NCBI GenBank assembly: GCA_947479915.1 | Contig: CANKAU010000014.1 | Location: 1-49,808, forward strand | DNA length: 49,808 nt | Origin: Chloroflexota bacterium | GTDB lineage: Bacteria > Chloroflexota > Dehalococcoidia > UBA2979 | Direction of reading: 5' to 3' | Part shown: positions 16,194-24,890 of the stretch, in pieces | Layout of the letters: every line of letters begins with the position of its first letter | Numbering within the stretch: the stretch's first letter is position 1 | Made by a program: the position numbers and the translations under genes | The notes under the pieces: generated by a model | The model's input: the letters and a program-made list of their open reading frames with translations, nothing else | Told to the model about the DNA's origin: nothing | Database searches by the model: none

Positions 16194-17500
16194 CGACACC
16201 GGCGATTCCGAAGGGTCCGCTCAACGGCATCCGCATCATCGACTTCACGTGGAAGGCCGTCGGCCCGTGGAGCTCGCGGATGCTGACGCCGTATGGCGCC
16301 GAGGTCATCCACATCGAGCCGCCGCACGAGCCGGACGACCACCGCTGGGATGTCCGTCCCGCGGTCGGCCGTAACTTCGACGGCCAGATCACGCACAATG
16401 ACCACCACTTCGGCAACGGCAAGGACTACTACTCCGCGCCGTACTGGAACCAGCTGCACAACGGCAAGCTGGGCGTGAGCCTCAACGCCCGCAACCCGAA
16501 GGGCAAGGAACTCCTCGAGGAGCTCATCAAGCAGAGCGACGCCGTGGTGGAGAACTTCAGCGCGCGCGTGCTGGAGAACTGGGGCCTCGGCTGGGAGCGT
16601 CTGCACGAGCTCAACCCGAAGCTCGTCTACGTCAGCACCTCCGGCTTCGGCCACGAGGGCTCCTTGAGCCACTACCGCACCTACGGGCCCATCGTGCAGG
16701 CGGAGAGCGGCCTGACGTTCACCTCCGGCCTGCCGGGTCGTGAGCCGGCCGGGTGGGGCTACTCCCACATGGACATCGCGGGCGGGTGGATCGGCGGCCT
16801 CGGTCTGATCATGGCGCTGATGCAGGCGCGCAAGACCGGCGAGGGCACCTACGTGGACTACGCGGTCACCGAGAGCGCGATGACGCTGCTCGGCCCGTAC
16901 TTCCTCGACTACCACGTGAACGGCCGACCGACGCGTCGCCCCGGCTTCCCGCCGGGCAACCACTCGGAGTGGCCGGGCGTGGCCCCGCACAACACCTACC
17001 GCTGCGCGGGCATCGACCGCCAGGGGCAGGACTGGTGGGTGTTCCTCGCCTGCGAGACACAGGAGCAGTTCGAGGCGTTCGCGAACGCGATCGGCAAGCC
17101 CGAGCTGCTGTCGGACCCGAAGTTCGGGACGATGGAGGCGCGCAAGGCGAACGAGGCGGAGCTGGACGAGATCATCGCCACGTGGACGGCGCCTCGCCGC
17201 CGCTACGAGATCATGGACCAGCTCCAGAAGGTGGGCGTGATCGCCGTGGCCGTTCAGGGCCCGGAGGACCGCGTGGACTACGACCCGCAGCTGCGTCACC
17301 GGGGCGTGTACCCGCTGATCCAGAACCCCGAGGTCGGCGAGTTCGAGTTCGAGGCGTTCGTGCCGAAGATGTCGCGTACCTCGCCCGACAACTCGCTGCG
17401 CGCCCCGCACGTCCGCGAGCACGAGGAGTACGTCTTCGGCGAGCTCCTGGGCCTGTCGGAGAGCGACCGGGACGCGCTGCGGAGCGAGGGCATCATCTAG
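16190..17500 (+). CDS. Family III CoA-transferase (CaiB/BaiF), catalytic Asp present
   Basis: A 436-residue protein beginning in the ATGA overlap with its upstream paralogue, so the two are translationally coupled. Features are LNGIRIIDFTWKAVGPWSS, VVENFSARVLENWGLGW, YVSTSGFGHEGS and YSHMDIAGGWIGGLG with the conserved Asp195 expected to form the acyl-enzyme anhydride. Family III enzymes swap CoA between carboxylic acids. The acid is unknown. A strong terminator hairpin follows the stop, so the pair forms a two-gene operon. Confidence 0.93.
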   Translation: MTTPAIPKGPLNGIRIIDFTWKAVGPWSSRMLTPYGAEVIHIEPPHEPDDHRWDVRPAVGRNFDGQITHNDHHFGNGKDYYSAPYWNQLHNGKLGVSLNARNPKGKELLEELIKQSDAVVENFSARVLENWGLGWERLHELNPKLVYVSTSGFGHEGSLSHYRTYGPIVQAESGLTFTSGLPGREPAGWGYSHMDIAGGWIGGLGLIMALMQARKTGEGTYVDYAVTESAMTLLGPYFLDYHVNGRPTRRPGFPPGNHSEWPGVAPHNTYRCAGIDRQGQDWWVFLACETQEQFEAFANAIGKPELLSDPKFGTMEARKANEAELDEIIATWTAPRRRYEIMDQLQKVGVIAVAVQGPEDRVDYDPQLRHRGVYPLIQNPEVGEFEFEAFVPKMSRTSPDNSLRAPHVREHEEYVFGELLGLSESDRDALRSEGII

Positions 17501-17528
17501 CATCCCGCAGGCTGCGGAATGACGCGGG

Positions 17529-17556
17529 AACGGCCCGGCGGTGACGCCGGGCCGTT
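17529..17556 (+). terminator. Terminator hairpin after the CoA-transferase pair
   Basis: AACGGCCCGGCG and CGCCGGGCCGTT form a perfect 12-bp stem with a GTGA loop, 29 bases after the stop codon and followed by CTTATGTTCT. The T-run is short, but the stem is strong and the position ideal. Confidence 0.75.
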
Positions 17557-17753
17557 CTTATGTTCTGAATTACCGAGGATGTACCGAGTTTCCGCTCGCG
17601 ACCCATCGTCGGCGGAAACGTAATCAGGTACTGTCTAGACGGCTGCAAAAGGCGGGGCGCACGTGACGAAGCCGTTGCCCCCGTTGTCTCGGCAGCATGC
17701 CGGGCAACGCAACTGTCAGCCCACCACGGTGGGCGTTACCGGGGATTAACTCG

Positions 17754-18464
17754 ATGACCCTCCGCATGGCGGCACCTGCCCTCGTCACCCTTATCGCGCT
17801 GGCCTGTGGCCTCGCGGCCATCGAGGCGGCCCACGCGGGCGCGTACGAGATGGCCCTTCGGTTCATCCTCCTCGCCGCCGTCGCCGACGCGATGGACGGG
17901 ACGATCGCCCGCCTGCTCCACGCGAGCAGCAACATGGGCAAGGAACTGGACTCCCTCTCCGACCTCGTGACCTTCGGCGCGGCTCCCGCGTTCCTGTTTG
18001 CCTCGCGCTACTCCGGCGCACCGATCGAGCTGGTCTTCGGCGCGATGGTGCTGTTCGTTGCGGCCGGCGCCTACCGCCTTGCCCGCTACAACGGCCAGTC
18101 CTCGCGCGGCGACGTGTTCTGTGGCATGCCGATCACGGCCGCGGGCATGCTGTTGGCGGTGGCCGTGGCCGGCCCGGTCGACCTCAACCACGTCGAGGCG
18201 GTCGGCACCGCGATCGCGCTGTCCATCCTGATGGTGAGCCGCGTGCCGTTCCCTATGCTGAAGTTCGGTTGGAGCCTGTTGCTCCCGGCGCTCGGCGTTG
18301 CGATCATCCCGATCGCCCTGGCGAACTCCGTGGAATGGCTTGCGCTCGCCGCGGTCATCGCACTGGGCGTATACGTGGTGATGGGAGTCGTGAGCGCTCT
18401 CTCCGACCGCGTCGCGGACGCCGGCCCGGAGGAGGTTCGCGAGGATGCCCCAGCACACACCTAG
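17754..18464 (+). CDS. pssA: CDP-diacylglycerol-serine O-phosphatidyltransferase
   Basis: A membrane enzyme of 236 residues with about seven hydrophobic segments. It carries the full CDP-alcohol phosphotransferase signature: Asp45-x2-Asp48-Gly-x2-Ala-Arg-x8-Gly62-x3-Asp66-x3-Asp70. This family joins CDP-diacylglycerol to an alcohol at the membrane. The phosphatidylserine decarboxylase two genes downstream makes phosphatidylserine synthase the best assignment, and the length fits class II PssA. I use the ATG at 17754; an in-frame ATG at 17697 would add 19 residues. It overlaps the methyltransferase gene by 20 bases, indicating an operon. Confidence 0.87.
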   Translation: MTLRMAAPALVTLIALACGLAAIEAAHAGAYEMALRFILLAAVADAMDGTIARLLHASSNMGKELDSLSDLVTFGAAPAFLFASRYSGAPIELVFGAMVLFVAAGAYRLARYNGQSSRGDVFCGMPITAAGMLLAVAVAGPVDLNHVEAVGTAIALSILMVSRVPFPMLKFGWSLLLPALGVAIIPIALANSVEWLALAAVIALGVYVVMGVVSALSDRVADAGPEEVREDAPAHT

Positions 18465-19062
18465 CCGCACCTTGGCAGAGTCCTCCATGACCTCGATGTG
18501 GACGTTCATCCGGGCCTTCATGCGCGATCGCCAGCGCATCGGCACCGTTGCTCCCACCAGCTCGAGCGCAGGTCGCCACATGGCGCGGCTCGGTGATGTC
18601 GCGCACTCGAAGCGCGTCGTCGAATTCGGCCCCGGCACCGGTGCCATCACCCAGCAGATCCTGAAGGAGCTCCCGACCGACGGCCGCCTGTGGGCCTACG
18701 AGGTGCACGAGCCCTTCATCGACCACCTCCGCGCGACCATCCACGACCCACGCCTGACCGTGCTCCCTGAGTCCGCCGAGCACATCCGCGACCTCCGTGC
18801 CGCCGAGGCGCCCGAGGGCTTCGACGCTATCATCTGCTCGATCCCGTTCAGCCTGCTGCCGCCCCCGGTGACCAGCGGCATCCTGGCGGCCGCGGCGGAC
18901 TCGCTGCGCCCGGGTGGCAAGTTGGTGGCGCTCCAGTACCACCCGACGTACCTGCGCCCGATCATGCGCGAGCACTTCCGCGAGGTGCACGGTGTGTGGC
19001 ACCTGCGGAACATCCCGCCCACCCTGCTCCTCACCGGGCTCAACCCGGGGAGCCCCAGCTGA
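18445..19062 (+). CDS. Phospholipid N-methyltransferase-like protein
   Basis: A 205-residue SAM-dependent methyltransferase. Residues 1-50 form an Arg-rich, partly amphipathic helix (FIRAFMRDRQRIGTVAPTS) as in PmtA-type enzymes, followed by the SAM motif VVEFGPGTGAITQQI (58-72). The CSIPFSLLPP segment resembles the catalytic loop of PmtA and KsgA-related enzymes. It lies between phosphatidylserine synthase and decarboxylase, so the likely substrate is phosphatidylethanolamine and the product methylated PE or phosphatidylcholine. That comes from context. The start has GGAGGAGG eight bases upstream, inside the pssA end. Confidence 0.78.
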   Translation: MPQHTPSRTLAESSMTSMWTFIRAFMRDRQRIGTVAPTSSSAGRHMARLGDVAHSKRVVEFGPGTGAITQQILKELPTDGRLWAYEVHEPFIDHLRATIHDPRLTVLPESAEHIRDLRAAEAPEGFDAIICSIPFSLLPPPVTSGILAAAADSLRPGGKLVALQYHPTYLRPIMREHFREVHGVWHLRNIPPTLLLTGLNPGSPS

Positions 19063-19718
19063 GCTCACCGCGCTGGCGGCCACTGTCCGAGGGTTTCGGC
19101 CTGCTGCTGCCACTGGCCGCCGCGAGCGCCGCATCGGCGCGCTTCGCGCCGATGTTCGCGCCGATCCCGCTGATCCTCGGCGGAGCGATCGCCCTCGCCT
19201 TCCGCGATCCGGAGCGCACGATCCACCAGCGCGCGGACGCAGCACTCTCGCCGGCCGATGGCCACGTGCTCCGCGTCGGGCGTGAGTTCGATGATTACTG
19301 GCAGACGGAGATGACCGAGATCGCGATCTTCCTCGCGCTCCAGGATGTCCACGTGCAGCGCCTGCCGATGACCGGCGAGGTGGTCGCGCAGGTGCGCAAG
19401 GCCGGCGGGTACAAGCCCGCCATGACCGAGGCCGCGACGCACGGCAACAACCAGCTCGCGACCTACGTGCAGACTGCTGTGGGCCCGTGCACGGTGACGC
19501 AGATCAGCGGCCTCGTTGCGCGGCGGATCGTGACGTGGTCACAGGTCGGCGACCACGTGGAGCAGGGCGAACGTCTCGGCATGATCAAGTTCGGCTCGCA
19601 GGTGACGCTGCGGCTCCCGACGAGCGCGCACGTCCTTGTGACCGCCGGTGAGCGCGTCACCGGCGGCATCACCGTCATGGCCGAGTTCCCCGCGAACGAG
19701 GACGCCCCGGGCGCTTAG
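19059..19718 (+). CDS. psd: Phosphatidylserine decarboxylase, short form
   Basis: The short (about 219-residue) decarboxylase type. A hydrophobic N-terminal segment precedes AFRDPERTI; then SPADGHV (Asp67), QDVHVQRLP (His98) and the self-cleavage site IKFGSQVTL (Gly179-Ser180). Cleavage there gives the pyruvoyl cofactor, and the enzyme converts phosphatidylserine to phosphatidylethanolamine. The start is uncertain. A CTG at 19059 overlaps the upstream TGA, has GGGGAG six bases upstream and gives the usual length. The only canonical in-frame start further upstream that I see is a GTG at 18996, which would overlap the previous gene by 67 bases. The 3' end overlaps the convergent crotonase stop by four bases. 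Confidence 0.88.
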   Translation: MSSPRWRPLSEGFGLLLPLAAASAASARFAPMFAPIPLILGGAIALAFRDPERTIHQRADAALSPADGHVLRVGREFDDYWQTEMTEIAIFLALQDVHVQRLPMTGEVVAQVRKAGGYKPAMTEAATHGNNQLATYVQTAVGPCTVTQISGLVARRIVTWSQVGDHVEQGERLGMIKFGSQVTLRLPTSAHVLVTAGERVTGGITVMAEFPANEDAPGA

Positions 19719-20509
19719 CGCCCGACGAACACCGGCGGTCGCTTCTCCGCGAACGACCGGCGCCCTTCCCACGCATCCTCCGACGTCCGGATGATCGCCT
19801 GCGCCGTCCACTCGAACTCGATCTGCTGCTGCAGCGTGGCGCCCCACGAGTGCTGGATCTCGCGCTTCGACCACATCAACGACAGCGGCGGGCCGGCGAC
19901 CAGCTCGCGCGCGACCTCGAACGCCCGAGCGTCGGGGTCTTCCACGAGCGCGTTGCCGAGGCCGATCGTCGCCGCCTCCTCTGCCAGTACCTCGCGGCTC
20001 GTGTAGAGCAACTCGAGCGCCTTCGCGTGACCGACGAGGCGGGGCAGCGTGTACGTCAGCCCGGAGTCCGGCCCCAGCGCCCGCCGTGCGAACACCGTGA
20101 TGAAGCGCGCGTTCGGCCCGAGGTACCGCAGGTCGAAGGACGAGGCGAGCGCAAAGCCCGCCCCCGCGCAGACACCGTTGATCGAGGCGATCGTCGGCTT
20201 GTCGATGCGCGGCATCGCGAGACCCATCGCGGAGATGCCGAGGGCGTCCGTGGGCGTCGCCTCCGGGCGCACCTCGGGTGCGGTCGGGTCGCGGTCGACG
20301 ATGTCGGCGCCGGAGGAGAACCCACGGCCGGTGTGCGTGCAGACGACCACCCGCACGTCCGGGTCGTTCTGAAGGCGCCGCCCGAGCTCGACGATCTCCC
20401 AGAACGTCTGGGTGCGCAGGGCGTTCAGGCGCTCCGGACGGGTCACCTGGAAGTGACCGATCCCGTCCGCCACCTCGACGTGCAAATCCTCGAAGTCGCT
20501 GTAGTCCAT
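19715..20509 (-). CDS. Enoyl-CoA hydratase/isomerase family protein (crotonase)
   Basis: A 264-residue crotonase starting at ATG 20509 with GGAGG upstream. The oxyanion hole segments are GRGFSSGADI (61-70) and NGVCAGAGFALASSFDL (111-127). At the catalytic glutamate position of hydratases, the segment ALGPDSGLTYTLPRLVG has Asp148. An acidic residue is kept, but the change from Glu favours an isomerase or other crotonase activity over a standard hydratase. It likely acts in degradation of acyl-CoA intermediates made by the CoA-transferases here. It is divergent from the MmgE/PrpD gene. Confidence 0.9.
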   Translation of the reverse strand: MDYSDFEDLHVEVADGIGHFQVTRPERLNALRTQTFWEIVELGRRLQNDPDVRVVVCTHTGRGFSSGADIVDRDPTAPEVRPEATPTDALGISAMGLAMPRIDKPTIASINGVCAGAGFALASSFDLRYLGPNARFITVFARRALGPDSGLTYTLPRLVGHAKALELLYTSREVLAEEAATIGLGNALVEDPDARAFEVARELVAGPPLSLMWSKREIQHSWGATLQQQIEFEWTAQAIIRTSEDAWEGRRSFAEKRPPVFVGR

Positions 20510-20716
20510 CGCCCTACCTCCTCGCGCGCGAACCTGGAAGGCGCCCGGTGGGCGCGGCCCGCACAGCATCCTCGGACGGCCGGTGCGAGGTAAAGCGCGC
20601 CGGCCACCCGCTGAGGGCCGGCCATGTTATAAACGCCATGATTAACGCGCGTACCGCACTGTGCGAGCCTCCCGGGCGAGGCCAGGTCAGGGACGCACCA
20701 CGAGAGAGGCGGACTC

Positions 20717-22069
20717 ATGACCATCGCTGGCGAACTGGCTGCGTTCCTGACGGCGACGAAGCCGGCCGACCTGCCGCCGCTCGCGCTTGAGCGCGCCCAG
20801 ATGAGCATCGCGAGCACGATCGCAAGCGCCGCGATGGGCCTCGACATCGAGTCGTCGCGGATCATCCGCGACCTTGCGAAAGAGCACGGCGGCCCCGCCG
20901 AGGCGACCGTCTGGTTCGATGGCGCGAAGCTCCCGGCGATCGACGCCGCGCACGCCAACGCGCTCGCCAGCGACGCCGCCGCCTCCGATGACAGCGACCT
21001 CCGCAGCATCGCCCACATCGGCACGATCGTGACGAGCACCTCGATCGCCATGGCGGAGCGCCTCGGCAAGTCCGGCCTCGACGTGCTGCACGCGATGACG
21101 CTGGGTTACGAGATCGCGGGCCGCATCGACGAGTCGCTGACGCCGGGCCGCATGCAGAAGGGCTTCCACGGCTCGGTCTCCACGGTCTTCGGCGGCACGG
21201 TCGCCACGGGCACGCTGCTGGGGCTGAACGCGGCACAGATGGAGCAGGCGATGGCAATCGCCGCGACGTCGATCGGTGGCATCGCCATCGCCGCGAACAC
21301 CTCGTGGGCACGCGAGTACCATGCGGGCCAGTCGGCGCAGGTCGGCATGCAGGCCGCACTCGCCGCGCAGAAGGGCTTCATCGCCGAGGCGACCGTCCTC
21401 GAGGCGCCCCGGGGCTTCCTCGACTCCCTCGGCGGCATCGAGCGCGAGGAGATCACGAAGGATCTCGGCAAGTCGTGGGACATCGTCACGGACATGGCGA
21501 TCAAGCTCGTCCCCGGCGGGCACCCGTTCCACGCCGTCGCGGAGGCCGCGGCCAACGCCGCGATCGAGGGCAACGTGGACCCGGCGCAGGTCGCCTCGAT
21601 CCTGATTTCCGGTGCGCAGTTCAAGGACTGGCACGGCCCCACGCACCCGCGCGACCTCATCGGCGCGGCGCACAGCGTGGTCTACTTCGTCGCCTCGGCG
21701 ATCGCGGACCGCGGCTTCGGCTGGGCGCACGCGACCGAGGAGAAAATGAACGACCCGATGATCAACGCGCTGGCGGACAAGATCAGCATGGATCCCAACC
21801 CCGCCCCGCTCCCCGACCGCTTCACGCACCGCCACGGCGGCACCGTGATCATCACAATGAACGACGGCACCGTGCACCGGAACACCTGCGAAGCGCCCAG
21901 AGGCTCCGGCCCGCGCGGCGTGGAGTGGGGGGACGTGGACGCCAAGTACCGTCGCCTCGTGCCGCTGTCCGGCCTCGCCGCCGATCGGATCGAGGCGAGC
22001 CTGGAGGTCGTGCACAACTTCACCTCGGTGAAGTCCATGTCGGAGCTCACGGGCCTGCTGCTCAAGTAG
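20717..22069 (+). CDS. MmgE/PrpD family protein (second copy)
   Basis: A 450-residue MmgE/PrpD protein, distinct from the one at 4931. It shows ERAQMSIASTIASAAMG at the start, the pocket segment NALASDAAASDDSD (around residues 81-94), HGSVSTVFGGTVATGTLLGL and PGGHPFHAVAEAAANA. The usual His of the AH-x-DE-x-D pocket is replaced by an Ala/Ser-rich DDSD segment, so the substrate probably differs. It sits 63 bases upstream of a peptide-type binding protein on the same strand, suggesting that importer and enzyme handle the same compound. Confidence 0.88.
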   Translation: MTIAGELAAFLTATKPADLPPLALERAQMSIASTIASAAMGLDIESSRIIRDLAKEHGGPAEATVWFDGAKLPAIDAAHANALASDAAASDDSDLRSIAHIGTIVTSTSIAMAERLGKSGLDVLHAMTLGYEIAGRIDESLTPGRMQKGFHGSVSTVFGGTVATGTLLGLNAAQMEQAMAIAATSIGGIAIAANTSWAREYHAGQSAQVGMQAALAAQKGFIAEATVLEAPRGFLDSLGGIEREEITKDLGKSWDIVTDMAIKLVPGGHPFHAVAEAAANAAIEGNVDPAQVASILISGAQFKDWHGPTHPRDLIGAAHSVVYFVASAIADRGFGWAHATEEKMNDPMINALADKISMDPNPAPLPDRFTHRHGGTVIITMNDGTVHRNTCEAPRGSGPRGVEWGDVDAKYRRLVPLSGLAADRIEASLEVVHNFTSVKSMSELTGLLLK

Positions 22070-22132
22070 GCAGCAGCCCGTCATCTCGCATGCGCCGTCC
22101 CGGAGGGGCCGGCCACATTCGGAGGGGACAAG

Positions 22133-23827
22133 ATGGAACAGAACGGTTACTGGAGCCGCGTCTCTCGTCGGCAGGTGCTGCGCGGCAGCGCCGTCGCGGG
22201 CCTCGGCGCGGTCGGGGCGGCCCTCATCGGCTGCTCCTCGGGAGCGAAGAAGGACGAGGGTGGCTCGGCGCCCGCGGGCGGGAGCGGCCCGGCCACGGCC
22301 GCCGCGAACCCCGGCACGCCGAAGCGCGGCGGCATGTTCGTGGTGCCGAGCACCTCGAACCTGCTCGGCACGACTGACCTCGACCCGCACACCGCGGCGA
22401 ACACGCCGGTCATGTCGATCTGGCAGAGCATCTCGCGCGGCCTGATGCAGATCGACGCGAAGACGAACGCGCCGGCCGTGGACTTCGCCAAGTCCGTGGA
22501 GCAGCCGGACCCGCTGAAGATCAACTTCACGATCCCGGACGCCAAGTGGGAAAACAAGGACCCGGTGAACGGCCGCAAGGTCACCGCCGCGGACGTGAAG
22601 TTCTCGCTGGACCGCATCCGCTCCACGGCCCCCGGCTTCACGCGCGGTTCGACGATCGCCGCCCTCGACACGGTCGAGGTGGTGGACGACACGCACCTGA
22701 CGCTGAAGCTGAAGAAGCCGTCCGTGGGCATCATGTACGGCCTGGCCTTCGGCCTGAACGTCATCGTCGCCCCGGAGGTCGTGGCCAAGTACAAGGACCT
22801 CAAGAGCCCGCAGGCGGCGATCGGCTTCGGCCCGTTCGCCCTCGAGTCCTTCGACCCGAACGTCCAGCTGACGATCGCCCGCCGCCCCGACTCCTGGATG
22901 GGCGACCGCCCGTGGGTCGACAAGGTGAAGTACGTGAACATGCTGGACACGGCTGCGCAGGTCGCTGCGTACCGCTCCGGCCAGATCTCCACGATCACCG
23001 TGCCGCCGGACCAGGTCGCGCAGTTCAAGCGTGACCTGAAGAACCACACGTTCCAGTCGCGCGGCGGTATCTCGCGTGGCGCGTTCACGCTGCGCATGGA
23101 CGACAAGGTCGCGTGGGGCAAGGACGTCCGCGTCCGCCGCGCCCTGAGCATGGCGATCGACCGCTACGAGGCGATCGAGGTCATCTACTCCGGCGCCGGC
23201 AAGCCGACCGCCAGCATCCCGTGGGTCTTCGAGGGCTTCGCGACGCCGCCGGAGGTCTACGCGAACTACGAGGGCTACAAGAAGGACAAGAACGCCGAGC
23301 GCGCGGAGGCTTCCAAGCTCCTCCAGGCGGCCGGTCAGGAGAAGCTGACCTTCGACATCCTGTCCTCCTCCACGAACCCGACTCCGCACAAGGCGGCCGC
23401 CGAGTTCGTTCAGGACCAGCTCAAGAAGATCGGCGTCAACGTGAAGCTCGACCTGATCGAGTTCACGTCCTACAAGAAGCGCGTCGACGACGGCAACTGG
23501 ACCACGACGACGGACGGCTACACCTCCGGCTTCAACCCGGACGAGCACCTGCGCCAGTACGCCTACACGAAGGGCAGCCGCAACTACGGCGGCTACTCGA
23601 ACAAGGACTACGACGCGCTGGTGGACAAGGCCGACCAGGAATTCGACGCGAAGAAGCGCGGCGAGATCATGATCCAGGCCCAGAAGCTCAGCATCTCCGA
23701 GGCCGACCACATCTGGCTCGGCTGCTCGGAGGCCGTCTGCGCGACTCAGCCGAACGTGAAGGGCTACATCCCCACGGGCGAGTACCCGCAGTCGTACCGC
23801 TGGGACCAGCTCTGGCTGGACGCCTAA
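22133..23827 (+). CDS. ABC transporter substrate-binding lipoprotein, family 5
   Basis: The 564-residue product has a twin-arginine leader (SRRQVLRG at 11-18) and a lipobox with Cys34 (ALIGCSS), so it is probably a Tat-exported lipoprotein. A low-complexity Gly/Ala/Pro linker leads to a family 5 (Opp/Dpp-like) fold, with GGMFVVPSTSN, the KVTAADVKFSLDRI segment typical of the family, and FGLNVIVAPEVV. Ligands of this family include peptides, nickel, sugars and opines; none can be chosen here. GGAGGGGAC precedes the ATG. Two permease genes follow. Confidence 0.92.
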   Translation: MEQNGYWSRVSRRQVLRGSAVAGLGAVGAALIGCSSGAKKDEGGSAPAGGSGPATAAANPGTPKRGGMFVVPSTSNLLGTTDLDPHTAANTPVMSIWQSISRGLMQIDAKTNAPAVDFAKSVEQPDPLKINFTIPDAKWENKDPVNGRKVTAADVKFSLDRIRSTAPGFTRGSTIAALDTVEVVDDTHLTLKLKKPSVGIMYGLAFGLNVIVAPEVVAKYKDLKSPQAAIGFGPFALESFDPNVQLTIARRPDSWMGDRPWVDKVKYVNMLDTAAQVAAYRSGQISTITVPPDQVAQFKRDLKNHTFQSRGGISRGAFTLRMDDKVAWGKDVRVRRALSMAIDRYEAIEVIYSGAGKPTASIPWVFEGFATPPEVYANYEGYKKDKNAERAEASKLLQAAGQEKLTFDILSSSTNPTPHKAAAEFVQDQLKKIGVNVKLDLIEFTSYKKRVDDGNWTTTTDGYTSGFNPDEHLRQYAYTKGSRNYGGYSNKDYDALVDKADQEFDAKKRGEIMIQAQKLSISEADHIWLGCSEAVCATQPNVKGYIPTGEYPQSYRWDQLWLDA

Positions 23828-23851
23828 CGGCAGCGGCCTGACCGCATGACG

Positions 23852-23895
23852 GAGCGCATCGAGGTCGCCGGAAACGGCGGCCTCGATGTACGCTC
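23852..23895 (+). promoter_or_regulatory. Strong hairpin between binding protein and permease genes
   Basis: CATCGAGGTCGCCG and CGGCGGCCTCGATG pair over 14 positions (one U-G) around a GAAA tetraloop. GAGCG and CGCTC extend the stem across a 2-base bulge. It has no T-run. Its place just after the binding-protein gene fits an mRNA 3'-end stabiliser or partial terminator that keeps binding protein in excess over permease, a known arrangement in such operons. The role here is inferred. Confidence 0.6.
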
Positions 23896-23940
23896 TGGCC
23901 GGATTCCACCCTCGACCCATGCAATGAAGCGCGGTGACGG

Positions 23941-24888
23941 ATGTCCAGGTACTTGATGCGGCGCGTGGTTCTCACGCTCCCGACCATCTTCATCGTGAGC
24001 GCTCTGGTGTTCTTGATCGTCCGGGTGATGCCCGGCGACGTGACGAACCTGCTGCTGCAGGACGTGCGCTACTCCAAGCAGGACGCGGACAAGCTGCGCG
24101 AGCGCCTCGGCATCGACCGACCGATCATCGTGCAGTACGCCGACTGGATGGGCGGCATCGCGCGCGGGGACCTGGGTCAGTCGCTGGTCAACCAGGACCC
24201 GATCTCGCGCAAGCTGCAGCAGGCGCTGCCCGTCACGATGGAGCTCACGCTCTTTGCGCTCACCTTCACCATGCTGTTCGCGATCCCCATCGGCACACTG
24301 GTGGCGGTGAAACAGGACGAGTGGCCGGACTACGTTGTCCGAGGTGCGGCCGTGCTGGGGGCCTCGCTCCCCGCGTTCTGGATCGCGACCGTGCTGCTGG
24401 TGGTCGCAGGACGCTACTTCTCCTGGGCACCGGACTTCGAGTACCACAGCCTCCGCAGCTCCCCCTTCGCGAACCTCGCACAGTTCATCCTGCCCGCGTT
24501 CATCCTCGGCATCGCGACCTCGGCGAGCATGCTCCGCCTGACGCGCGGCATGCTGCTCGAGGTGCTGCGACAGGACTACATCCGCACCGCGTACGCGAAG
24601 GGCCTCCGCCAGCGCGTCGTGGTGGTGCGCCACGCGCTGCGCAACGCGATGCTCCCCGTGGTGACCGTCGTCGGCCTCCAGCTCGCAAACCTGTTGAGCG
24701 GCACGCTGACGATCGAGATCATCTTCGGCCTGCCCGGCATCGGCCGCGTGATGATCGACGCGATCAACACACGTGACTACCCGACCATCCAGACGATGAA
24801 CCTGCTGGTCGCCACGTCGGTGGTGTTCATCAACCTGATCGTCGACCTGACCTATGGGTACCTCGACCCGCGCACGAAGGTGGCCTAG
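23941..24888 (+). CDS. Peptide-type ABC transporter permease (DppB/OppB-like)
   Basis: A 315-residue permease with six hydrophobic segments. The N-terminal MSRYLMRRVVLTLPTIFIVS and the following DRPIIVQYADWMGGIARGDLG match the DppB family. The EAA-type loop that docks with the ATPase is DYIRTAYAKGLRQRVVVVRH, and the C-terminal GLPGIGRVMIDAINTRDYP segment is typical. It imports the ligand captured by the upstream lipoprotein. It ends 2 bases before the DppC-like gene, so the two are cotranslated. Confidence 0.93.
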   Translation: MSRYLMRRVVLTLPTIFIVSALVFLIVRVMPGDVTNLLLQDVRYSKQDADKLRERLGIDRPIIVQYADWMGGIARGDLGQSLVNQDPISRKLQQALPVTMELTLFALTFTMLFAIPIGTLVAVKQDEWPDYVVRGAAVLGASLPAFWIATVLLVVAGRYFSWAPDFEYHSLRSSPFANLAQFILPAFILGIATSASMLRLTRGMLLEVLRQDYIRTAYAKGLRQRVVVVRHALRNAMLPVVTVVGLQLANLLSGTLTIEIIFGLPGIGRVMIDAINTRDYPTIQTMNLLVATSVVFINLIVDLTYGYLDPRTKVA

Positions 24889-24890
24889 CC

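Noticed and set aside
20628-20633. TATAAA as a promoter for the second MmgE/PrpD gene
   Set aside because: No -35 hexamer lies at a normal distance and orientation cannot be decided between the divergent genes.
20687-23920. 1077-codon minus-strand frame
   Set aside because: It is His/Arg/Asp-rich with no family look and lies opposite the MmgE/PrpD and binding-protein genes, which have clear motifs.
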